Below the pieces are notes generated by a model. That model worked only from the letters and a program-made list of their open reading frames with translations. It searched no databases and was not told the DNA's origin. Source: Bacillota bacterium (GTDB lineage: Bacteria > Bacillota > Clostridia > Lachnospirales > Lachnospiraceae). Taken from it: a DNA stretch of 35,854 nt. Below, in pieces: positions 7,899-15,032 of this stretch. A program made the position numbers and the translations under genes. The stretch is from NCBI GenBank assembly GCA_023415595.1, contig JAEZJW010000163.1:1-35854 (forward strand), in the 5' to 3' direction. Numbering within the stretch: the first letter of the stretch is position 1; each line of letters opens with the position of its first letter.

Positions 7899-8453
7899 TC
7901 ATTTCATCTCGATAAAGACATGCTGGTTTGTCTTATATTCCTTCTGCTTGTAAATCCTGAACTTCGTCTGTTCAAGATACTCAAAGCTCGTTTTAATGGA
8001 AGCTTCCACAACAATAATGGTATCACAATATATGATATTGGAGTTTTGTAAAGCCAGAAGCACTTCCTTCTCCAGCATCTGATTATAGGGAGGATCCATG
8101 AATACAACATCAAAGACCTTCCCCTTGATTTCTAAAGCACGGATCGCTTCCAGAGCAGTCATAGCATAAACGTCCGCCTGCGAATCCAGCTTCGTGGTCT
8201 TAAGATTGGTTCTGATACAGTCAACGGCTGACCTGCCATCATCAACAAAGGCGGCATATTTCGCACCTCTGGATAATGACTCGATTCCAATTGCACCGCT
8301 TCCGGAGAAAAGATCTAAGAAGTCAGCATCAGCCAAGTAAGGATTTAATATATTGAACAGAGTCTCCTTTGTCCTGTCAGTCGTCGGTCTTGTTTCGAAA
8401 CCTTCCGGTGTCTTAAGCTGCAACCGTCTGGCTTTACCTGATATTACTCTCAT
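7899..8453 (-). CDS. rsmD: 16S rRNA (guanine966-N2)-methyltransferase
   Basis: Methylates G966 of 16S rRNA (E. coli numbering) using S-adenosylmethionine. The 184-residue product is full length. The SAM-binding motif is LDLFSGSGAIGIE and the catalytic N-methyltransferase motif is DPPY in VFMDPPYNQ. The N-terminus MRVISGKARR and the RPTTDRTKETLFNIL block are typical of RsmD. It is first in the rsmD-coaD-coiled-coil operon, with a good promoter 50-80 bp upstream. Confidence 0.97.
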   Translation of the reverse strand: MRVISGKARRLQLKTPEGFETRPTTDRTKETLFNILNPYLADADFLDLFSGSGAIGIESLSRGAKYAAFVDDGRSAVDCIRTNLKTTKLDSQADVYAMTALEAIRALEIKGKVFDVVFMDPPYNQMLEKEVLLALQNSNIIYCDTIIVVEASIKTSFEYLEQTKFRIYKQKEYKTNQHVFIEMK

Positions 8454-8502
8454 ACTTTTTCCCCGCCTAAACGTACCTAAACGAACTATCGTTATACTAC
8501 AT

Positions 8503-8530
8503 ATTTTATAGTATTATGAACATTTGTCAA
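8503..8530 (-). promoter_or_regulatory. Predicted sigma-A promoter of rsmD-coaD operon
   Basis: On the minus strand a perfect TTGACA (8525-8530) is followed after 16 bases by TAAAAT (8503-8508), with further A/T-rich sequence downstream. The -10 box lies 49 bases upstream of the rsmD start. Confidence 0.6.
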
Positions 8531-8646
8531 CCATTTTAAGACTAGTTTATCCTATCCTGTAAATTTTTTCAATATGATTCTATTCATCCAACGTTTTCGT
8601 TTTAGTGATTTCTGGTACCAATTATTTGAAAACATCTTAATAGTAC

Positions 8647-8663
8647 ATTCCGTAAAACGGAAT
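8647..8663. promoter_or_regulatory. 17-bp palindrome, candidate operator of the surface protein gene
   Basis: ATTCCGT (8647-8653) and ACGGAAT (8657-8663) form a perfect inverted repeat around AAA. It lies 26 bp upstream of a TATAAT (8690-8695), which may be the -10 box of the surface protein gene. No good -35 box lies 17 bp upstream of that TATAAT, which would fit an activator-dependent promoter. The rest of the 8454-8791 gap is AT-rich and shows no gene. Confidence 0.4.
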
Positions 8664-8791
8664 ATAAGAATAATCTGTATAGAATTGCATATAATGTAAA
8701 TATATGCCAAGCCTAAGAAAATATACCATCCTTTTTAAAAGTACTCCTGATAAAAAACAAACAACTGTGATTAGTAATGAAAGGAGTCAAG

Positions 8792-10801
8792 ATGAGGAGC
8801 TTAAAAAAATATTTAAGCATGATGCTGGCATTTATGATGTTAGCTGCCATGTATCCTGCACAAGCTGCAGGAGCTACAGATGAAGAAGCTTTAGCTATTT
8901 ACAATGCAACTGATTATTATACCCTTCAAGACTATTTAAATGAAGATTCCGGAACCACGGGTCAATCAAACGGTGATATGATCAGTACTTCAGGTTATGA
9001 TCAGTATAATCCGGAAACCTGGACCGGAGTAAGATGGAGTTCCGAAACCCCCAAGAAGATTACTTCCATCGGTCATGGTGGTGAATGGTCAGGCAAGACT
9101 CTGGCAGGTTCTTTGGACCTGAGTAATCTCACCGAACTGCAATATGTTAACATCAGTAATAATAAGATTACTTCCCTAGTGATTAATGATTCAACTGGGC
9201 TGATGACACTGTATTGCAATAATAATGAGCTTTCCTCATTGGATTTAGACGGTTCCTTTTTGATTGGAGAGCTTTATTGCCAAGACAATAATCTGACCAG
9301 CTTGGAGCTGCCCAGTCAGAAGAGCTTGATGGTTTTCAAATGCGACACTAACAGATTATCCAACATTCAAGTATACTTTGTAGAAGGTATAATAAAAGTC
9401 TCCGCTCATAATAGTGGCTATGTTGAACTATACCTGGATCGTCGTAATTATGAAAATATAAAGGCGATTGCAACCGCTGTTCCTGCTCCAGGTGCTGATC
9501 TTGATCGTTGGATTCTGGTCGGCGAATGGGATTATGGTAAAGTTAATCCGATTGATCTATGGTCGCTTGGAGTGGACCGTGCGGAAGCCGTTTTTACTGA
9601 GTCTGAAATTCCTACGACCTATACAGTAACCTTTAATCCGAATGGCGGTACCCGAATTGGCGGCGGTGCATTAGTACAGTCTGTCAGGGCAGGATACGGA
9701 GCCATAGCGCCTATACTATACCGTTACGGATACGATTTTGGGGGATGGGACAGAACCTTTAGTGAGTTTGTCGGTAATATCACAGTAAATGCGATCTGGT
9801 ACCCCGCAGCATCCGGACCTCCGACACCACCCCCTACCACTCCTACTCCGCTTCCTGCCTATGCAGTAACCTTTTATCCGAACGGCGGTACCCGTACAGG
9901 TGGAGGTGAGCTGAAGCAGTATATTCCTAAGGGTGATGGAGCCTATGCTCCGAATGTAACACGGGAGGGTTATACCTTTGCAGGATGGGATGTTCCCTAT
10001 GATACGATTAAAGCTGATCTGAAGGTGACCGCAATCTGGAATCCATATACCGTAACCTTCGATCCGAATGGGGGCACCCGTACCGGCGGCGGAGAGTTAG
10101 TACAGAAGGTTGAATCAGGAGCCGCTGCCACTGCTCCAATTGTTGCCTATGAAAATCACGTCTTTGATAACTGGGACAGTGATTTTTCCACAGTAACGAA
10201 GGATATGACCGTGAAAGCTCTCTGGTCTCTGAAGAAGCTGAATGTTACCTTTGATCCCGATGGAGGTACCAGAACCGGCGGTGGAGAACTCGCGCAGAAG
10301 GTTGAATACGGTGGTTCTGCTGTAGAGCCGGTTCTTGAGAAGGAGGGTTATAGCTTCGAGGACTGGGATATGGATTACAGCAATGTCACCGATGATATTA
10401 CAATTACCGCACTCTGGGAAGGTCCCGATGAGACACTTCCGGAAGAAGCACGGTACACCATCACCTATGATCTGAACGGCGGAAAAGGTAATGCACCGGT
10501 GGATGATAACGAATATGCCGAGGGTGATGTGGCAGAGCTTGCAGATGGTTCCGACCTTGATTATGATAACTTCACCTTCCTTGGCTGGGCTCTGTCACCT
10601 GATGGCGATGTAATATCAGAGGATACTATCACCGTAAACGAAGATACCGTTCTGTACGCAATCTGGGAGGAGTCAGAGGAAGCCAGCCCTGTTCCGAAAA
10701 CAGGAGATATTCCGGGATTAGCTTACGGAATCCCGATGCTGTTAAGCGGTTCCGCACTTATAAGTATGGATATCATAAAGAAACGTAAGTTGCGTAAGTA
10801 A
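8792..10801 (+). CDS. Sortase-anchored surface protein with LRR and InlB-type repeats
   Basis: A secreted, probably wall-linked adhesin-like protein. ATG at 8792 is preferred over 8777 because AAAGGAG precedes it by 5 bases and a signal peptide follows (KKYL, hydrophobic core, cleavage near AQA-A at about 25). Residues from about 100 to 200 carry short leucine-rich repeats with NNNELSSLDL-like units. Four InlB B-repeat (Listeria-Bacteroides) domains follow, each with NGGTR-GGG and GW/NW-ending strands, separated once by a proline/threonine linker. A fifth, divergent repeat (DLNGGKGNAPV) comes last. The C-terminus has VPKTGD, a hydrophobic helix and KKRKLRK, a sortase signal with V instead of L. 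No sortase is in the window. The ligand is unknown. Confidence 0.92.
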   Translation: MRSLKKYLSMMLAFMMLAAMYPAQAAGATDEEALAIYNATDYYTLQDYLNEDSGTTGQSNGDMISTSGYDQYNPETWTGVRWSSETPKKITSIGHGGEWSGKTLAGSLDLSNLTELQYVNISNNKITSLVINDSTGLMTLYCNNNELSSLDLDGSFLIGELYCQDNNLTSLELPSQKSLMVFKCDTNRLSNIQVYFVEGIIKVSAHNSGYVELYLDRRNYENIKAIATAVPAPGADLDRWILVGEWDYGKVNPIDLWSLGVDRAEAVFTESEIPTTYTVTFNPNGGTRIGGGALVQSVRAGYGAIAPILYRYGYDFGGWDRTFSEFVGNITVNAIWYPAASGPPTPPPTTPTPLPAYAVTFYPNGGTRTGGGELKQYIPKGDGAYAPNVTREGYTFAGWDVPYDTIKADLKVTAIWNPYTVTFDPNGGTRTGGGELVQKVESGAAATAPIVAYENHVFDNWDSDFSTVTKDMTVKALWSLKKLNVTFDPDGGTRTGGGELAQKVEYGGSAVEPVLEKEGYSFEDWDMDYSNVTDDITITALWEGPDETLPEEARYTITYDLNGGKGNAPVDDNEYAEGDVAELADGSDLDYDNFTFLGWALSPDGDVISEDTITVNEDTVLYAIWEESEEASPVPKTGDIPGLAYGIPMLLSGSALISMDIIKKRKLRK

Positions 10802-10827
10802 CCAAATCTGATCTGTTCAATAACAAT

Positions 10828-10860
10828 AAGCCTGTCGATTGCTCGACAGGCTTTATTCTT
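10828..10860 (+). terminator. Strong bidirectional terminator
   Basis: An 11-bp perfect stem, AAGCCTGTCGA (10828-10838) with TCGACAGGCTT (10843-10853), has a TTGC loop and the tail TTTATTCTT. It ends the surface protein transcript and, read leftwards, could also end the SASP transcript. Confidence 0.9.
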
Positions 10861-10900
10861 TAGATCATTGGGGTTTATAGATTAACTATCTCGTGTCTGG

Positions 10901-11101
10901 TTACTGACCAGCCATTTTCTTCTCCTGATCCTGGATCATTTTTTTCACCATATATCCACCGACAGAACCATTCTGATACGAGGTCAAGTCTCCATTATAA
11001 CCTTGCTTCAATGGAACTCCGAGTTCGTTTGCAACCTCATACTTAAAACGGTCCAATGCTTCTCGTGCCTCCGGTATCTCTGCTCTGTTTCTTCTTGACA
11101 T
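10901..11101 (-). CDS. Alpha/beta-type small acid-soluble spore protein
   Basis: SASPs coat and protect DNA in the dormant spore and are degraded at germination by the GPR protease. The 66-residue product has the family core: EALDRFKYEVANELGV with the probable GPR cleavage point in the YEVA segment, then GSVGGYMVKKMI, the conserved DNA-binding and C-terminal block. AGGAG lies 6 bases before the ATG. It is monocistronic and leftward, and shares the terminator at 10828. A sigma-G promoter was looked for and not convincingly found. In related clostridia a SASP gene often lies between recG and rsmD, so this one is probably ancestral to the locus. Confidence 0.95.
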   Translation of the reverse strand: MSRRNRAEIPEAREALDRFKYEVANELGVPLKQGYNGDLTSYQNGSVGGYMVKKMIQDQEKKMAGQ

Positions 11102-11428
11102 ATAAACTCCTCCATTTTCTTATCCTCATGCCGTCTCCGGTCTGCTTCAGGATAATTTTTTGTTGTTGATTACGTTTCGTTATCAAGTTACATTTCAAAT
11201 CGTTTTATCATTTATCATTTATCTGAAGTAACATCGGCTTGAATTAATTATACTGAATAATTATTTCATCCTTTGTTACGATATTAGTATATGCAGAATA
11301 AATGGATATACACTAGAAATTAATTCTATTAATGTCGAAATTAAGTTAAAAATATTTACGAATGCCAGCCTTCAGGCATTCCTTTCTTATAAAAATCACT
11401 TGGCAAACCTATATAAAAAAGAACAAAA
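11102..11428. other. AT-rich intergenic region, no gene seen
   Basis: No credible open frame with a ribosome binding site was found here. It contains a short run of overlapping TTTATCA repeats (about 11204-11223) and one small hairpin, GAATGCC (11360-11366) with GGCATTC (11375-11381), followed by CTTTCTT. The hairpin might be a weak plus-strand terminator, but no plus-strand gene precedes it. The stretch probably holds the SASP promoter. Confidence 0.5.
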
Positions 11429-11468
11429 AGAAAGATTCGGGAACCTGAGAATGCACCTGAATCTTTCT
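11429..11468 (-). terminator. Terminator of citrate synthase
   Basis: A 10-bp stem, AGAAAGATTC (11429-11438) with GAATCTTTCT (11459-11468), has a 20-nt loop. Read leftwards it is followed by TTTTTGTTCTTTTTT. It lies about 23 bp beyond the citrate synthase stop. Confidence 0.75.
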
Positions 11469-11491
11469 AATTTTATTATGCATCAATCGAT

Positions 11492-12871
11492 TTATTCTGC
11501 TGTCGCGTCTTCCGTCCTGACAGCCAAATCCATATAATCCTTATGCTTTGCGACACTCTTATAGGCAGGACGGATGATCTTACCCGCATTATTCAGCTCC
11601 TCCAGCCTGTGAGCAACCCAGCCGGATATTCTGGCGATCGCAAAGATCGGTGTATACAGCTCCATCGGAAGTCCGAGCATATGATAGACAAAACCGCTGT
11701 AGAAATCGACATTAGCGCTGACACCCTTGTACATCTTGCGTTCACTGGCGATAATCTCCGGAGCCAGGCGTTCTACTGTCTCATATAAGGTAAATTCCTT
11801 TAATAAGCCCTTTTCTTCTGATAGGCTCTTAACATAACTCTTCAGGACGTTTGCTCTCGGGTCGGACAGGGAGTAAACTGCATGACCCATACCATAGATC
11901 AAGCCGGCCTTATCAAAGGCTTTTTTGTTCAGCAGATCGGAGAGATATTTTCCAACCTCCTCCTCATCGCCCCAATTCTTAACATTTTGCTTCATGTCCT
12001 CAAACATCTGCATGACCTTGATGTTTGCACCGCCGTGCTTGGGTCCCTTTAAGGAGCCGATGGAGGCTGCGACTGTGGAATAGGTATCTGTTCCAGAGGA
12101 GGATACGACATGAGTTGTGAAGGTGGAGTTATTACCACCGCCATGCTCCGCATGAAGTACCAATGCAATGTCCAGTATCTTAGCTTCCAGCTCAGTGTAT
12201 TTCTTATTCGGACGAAGCATATAAAGTATGTTCTCTGCAGTGGAAAGTCCTTCCTTAGGAGGATGGATTACTAAGCTTTCTCCAAAATAATAATGGCTGT
12301 AAGCCTGATATCCGTATACGGAAAGTAACGGGAACAGGGCAATCAGCTGAAGTCCCTGGCGAAGCACATTCTCTATGGAGATGTCATCCGCCTTCTCATC
12401 ATAGGAATACAGCGTAAGAACGCTTCGGGCGAGAGTATTCATCATGTCCTTACTGGGTGCCTTCATGATGATGTCACGTACAAAGCTTGGGGGCAGTTCG
12501 CGGTACCGTTCCAGCAGATGGTTAAACTCTTCCAACTTTTGTTTTGTAGGCAGCTCACCGAACATCAGAAGATAGGTCACTTCCTCAAAGCCAAAGCGGT
12601 TGTCCTTGATAAAGCCATCAATAATCTCCTCTACATCAATTCCCCTGTAGAATAGCTTGCCCTCACAGGGCACATAATCATTATCCACAATGGTATAGGA
12701 TCGTACCTCGCAGATCTCAGTCAATCCTGTCAGCACACCTTTACCGCTAACATCCCTCAGCCCTCGTTTTACATCATATTTCGTGTAGAGTTCAGGGTCG
12801 ATCACATTGTTTTTCTTAATCAGGTCAGACAGATTCATTAGTTCCGGAGTAATTTCAGAGAATTTGTTCAT
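11492..12871 (-). CDS. gltA: Citrate synthase
   Basis: Condenses acetyl-CoA and oxaloacetate to citrate. In fermentative clostridia it usually feeds 2-oxoglutarate and glutamate synthesis through a partial TCA branch. I start it at the ATG at 12871 (MNKFSEITPE), which has AAGGAG 8 bases upstream, rather than at 12925; this gives 459 residues. Family blocks include GKLFYRGIDVEEII near the N-terminus, LHAEHGGGNNSTF, SLKGPKHGGAN and GMGHAVYSLSDPRA, carrying the histidines of the active site. No aconitase or isocitrate dehydrogenase gene is in the window. 2-methylcitrate synthase activity cannot be excluded from sequence. Confidence 0.93.
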   Translation of the reverse strand: MNKFSEITPELMNLSDLIKKNNVIDPELYTKYDVKRGLRDVSGKGVLTGLTEICEVRSYTIVDNDYVPCEGKLFYRGIDVEEIIDGFIKDNRFGFEEVTYLLMFGELPTKQKLEEFNHLLERYRELPPSFVRDIIMKAPSKDMMNTLARSVLTLYSYDEKADDISIENVLRQGLQLIALFPLLSVYGYQAYSHYYFGESLVIHPPKEGLSTAENILYMLRPNKKYTELEAKILDIALVLHAEHGGGNNSTFTTHVVSSSGTDTYSTVAASIGSLKGPKHGGANIKVMQMFEDMKQNVKNWGDEEEVGKYLSDLLNKKAFDKAGLIYGMGHAVYSLSDPRANVLKSYVKSLSEEKGLLKEFTLYETVERLAPEIIASERKMYKGVSANVDFYSGFVYHMLGLPMELYTPIFAIARISGWVAHRLEELNNAGKIIRPAYKSVAKHKDYMDLAVRTEDATAE

Positions 12872-12942
12872 AACATCTGCTCCTTTCTTATTGTGCCCCA
12901 AAGCTATGGGAACATCGGGTTTCAATAACGGTGATAAAGTTT

Positions 12943-12976
12943 CAGCAGGCAGATGTCATAAGGCTTCTGCCTGCTG
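12943..12976. other. Hairpin upstream of citrate synthase
   Basis: An 11-bp perfect stem, CAGCAGGCAGA (12943-12953) with TCTGCCTGCTG (12966-12976), has a 12-nt loop. It lies 72 bp upstream of the citrate synthase start and 38 bp after the stop of the upstream gene. Neither direction has a strong U tract. It could be a weak terminator for the CmpB-like gene or a leader element of citrate synthase. Confidence 0.55.
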
Positions 12977-13013
12977 TATTCTTTTATAATGATATTTTAT
13001 CTTAAAATATGTA

Positions 13014-13547
13014 TTATAACAAGCTTCTTCTGAAGGATAATAGTACATCCAGCAAAAATAATGTAAGTATGATCCGGTTAGCTCTCCTTAAAAAGGAGTC
13101 TGAAAAGTAATTCAGAATCCGGAGAACCAGCGGATGAATAAACCGTACAAACAGCACTCCGCATAGCCCAAATAGTATTGAGGCTCCCAGACAGACCCTT
13201 CCGTTAATGTTAAACATCATCTTGGAATAATTCCACCATCTTCTCTGGAAAACCAGCTCCATCCAATAGGAGCTGAAATATTCAAGGACCGTTGCAACCA
13301 GTGCGCAGGAAAGGAATAATGAAAGGATGCTCTTACACCGATTAGCAAATAATACTATCATCGCGAGTATGCTTAACCCATAAATCGGGATCAATGGTCC
13401 ATACAGGAAACCCCTGTTCATGAGCCTTCCGGTTGTAAGATAGCAGTAGGAAGTTTCATAAATCCAGCCAATAAGGCTATAGATAATGAACCAGTTAAAC
13501 AACACTGGAAGCTCTAACGTACGTAACCGCTCTCTCACTATATCCAT
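13014..13547 (-). CDS. CmpB-family membrane protein (putative ABC transporter permease family)
   Basis: A 177-residue integral membrane protein with about five hydrophobic segments. Family motifs are clear: GWIYE, NRGFLYGPLIPIYG, EYFSSYWMEL, RRWWNYS and GRVCLGASILFG. Pfam calls this family ABC_trans_CmpB, but no ATP-binding partner is adjacent and its transport role has little direct support, so the function is open. GGAGAGGG lies upstream of the start. It is separated from the L,D-transpeptidase by 57 bp on the same strand and could be read with it. Confidence 0.85.
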   Translation of the reverse strand: MDIVRERLRTLELPVLFNWFIIYSLIGWIYETSYCYLTTGRLMNRGFLYGPLIPIYGLSILAMIVLFANRCKSILSLFLSCALVATVLEYFSSYWMELVFQRRWWNYSKMMFNINGRVCLGASILFGLCGVLFVRFIHPLVLRILNYFSDSFLRRANRIILTLFLLDVLLSFRRSLL

Positions 13548-13604
13548 ATGTCTCAGCCCTCTCCCCTATATTTTACATAATAATAACCAAAATAACCCTT
13601 TCTG

Positions 13605-14960
13605 TCAATAATGAAATTGTACTGTATTTTTTACTATATTTCCGACCTCATCCGTCGCTTCATAGGTAACTAGGTAATATGACAGCATTGTCGCATCTAA
13701 AACATCAGAGGAACCGCCGGCATCACCCTGGGTTTCTTCTATCGTTACCAGTATATCCTGCAGTTTCATCTCAGAATAATTATCCGTAATGTTTACCCCA
13801 GCAAGGGCGTACTCACTGTCAGGAATCTGACCCGGTTCCAGTACCCTGTCGCTGATTCCGGAGATCACAGGTGCCAAATCATCGATGATAAATCTTGCCT
13901 TTTTTGATGTCAGGATGACTTCACCGGCATATACCTGATAAGTAACCTCATATTCATCATCCAATATTTGTTCTATTTCTACCTCAATCTCTTCCTCCTT
14001 CAGTAATTTCCCGCCTCTGAAGGCTCTGACACCTTTCATCACACCCTCAAATGTGATCTGGTCATCATTAGCAACAATCCGGTCACGAACCCCAACAAAT
14101 TCAGGGACTTTCATGCTGTCCTCCACAGTTACGGTGGCTGTCTTGCTGCAGGATTTACCCATGGCATCGGTAACGGAATATGTAATCTTATATTTACCGG
14201 CTTTATACCAGTCTACGATACCCTCGATCATAATATTCTCGGTGATATCCGTTCTCCCTGAGGATTTTGCCTTGATACCCTCCAATAGGTCGATTTCTTC
14301 ACCCCATGCAACTATTCTGTTCTTTGCTCCTGTAATCGTAGGCGTCTTATTCCAGTATGGATTCCCTTTGGTTGGATCGGTAGGATCCCACCGAAGGGCA
14401 GATGTAATTTTAATCGCCTCCGGTTTTCCTAATGGTCCGGGACTCTTCTTATCGTCATAGATAATGACGGTAGTTCCTAAAGGGCAATTATCATAAATCC
14501 ATTTTGCATCCCCGACTGACATACGAATACAGCCGTGGGAAGCAGGATCTCCCAACCTATTGTATTCTTTGACAGAAAGCGATGCCGGATTCCCATTCTC
14601 ATAATAATAAACCGAGTGAAACAGGATCCCGCCAACGATCCTGGTGGAATATTGTCCCCACACATCTCCCATCAGGGCTTTCCATCGATATTTTCCCTTG
14701 GTCTGAAAAGTACCAAGTACTGTCTCTGTTCCTTTCTGTCCCACGGAACAGACAATTGCTTTGACAGGTACATTATACTCTCCGGTCTGATCCTTCTCAT
14801 AGACCGTAATTGTATTCTGGCACCTGTTAACCTTAATCAGGTATGGATAATCTGTTACTGCCAGTACCTTGTTTGTACTGATGAAGATAAGAAAAGCCAT
14901 TGATCCTAAGGCAATGATATACTTTCCAAAACGAAAAGCTTTCTTACTAAAACTATTCAT
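13605..14960 (-). CDS. Secreted L,D-transpeptidase (YkuD) with C-terminal Ig-like domains
   Basis: Forms 3-3 cross-links in peptidoglycan or attaches proteins to it, outside the membrane. The 451-residue product has an N-terminal signal or anchor helix (about 12-34). The YkuD domain (about 38-170) contains His115 in LFHS and the catalytic block SHGCIRM with His142, Gly143 and Cys144. Residues from about 195 to 451 look like three Ig-like/DUF5011-type domains, with repeated starts such as PTITGAKNRIVAWGE, PEFVGVRDRIVANDD and PVISGISDRVLEPGQ. These could hold the enzyme at the wall surface. AGAGGTG precedes the ATG. Its neighbour, the envelope glycan cluster, is consistent with a cell-wall role. 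Confidence 0.92.
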   Translation of the reverse strand: MNSFSKKAFRFGKYIIALGSMAFLIFISTNKVLAVTDYPYLIKVNRCQNTITVYEKDQTGEYNVPVKAIVCSVGQKGTETVLGTFQTKGKYRWKALMGDVWGQYSTRIVGGILFHSVYYYENGNPASLSVKEYNRLGDPASHGCIRMSVGDAKWIYDNCPLGTTVIIYDDKKSPGPLGKPEAIKITSALRWDPTDPTKGNPYWNKTPTITGAKNRIVAWGEEIDLLEGIKAKSSGRTDITENIMIEGIVDWYKAGKYKITYSVTDAMGKSCSKTATVTVEDSMKVPEFVGVRDRIVANDDQITFEGVMKGVRAFRGGKLLKEEEIEVEIEQILDDEYEVTYQVYAGEVILTSKKARFIIDDLAPVISGISDRVLEPGQIPDSEYALAGVNITDNYSEMKLQDILVTIEETQGDAGGSSDVLDATMLSYYLVTYEATDEVGNIVKNTVQFHY

Positions 14961-15032
14961 ACTGCACCTCTAACTCTAGTCCATCATAGTCCTCTGTCGT
15001 TCCTTCCTGTCAATCATGGAGTATTTTCATTT

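Noticed and set aside
9600..10430. Regularly spaced similar DNA units that might suggest a CRISPR-like or satellite array
   Set aside because: They are the coding sequence of the InlB-type protein repeats, in frame and about 180-190 bp apart.
11102..11300. Sigma-G promoter for the SASP gene
   Set aside because: No pair of boxes with acceptable match and spacing was found, although one must exist if the gene is forespore-expressed.
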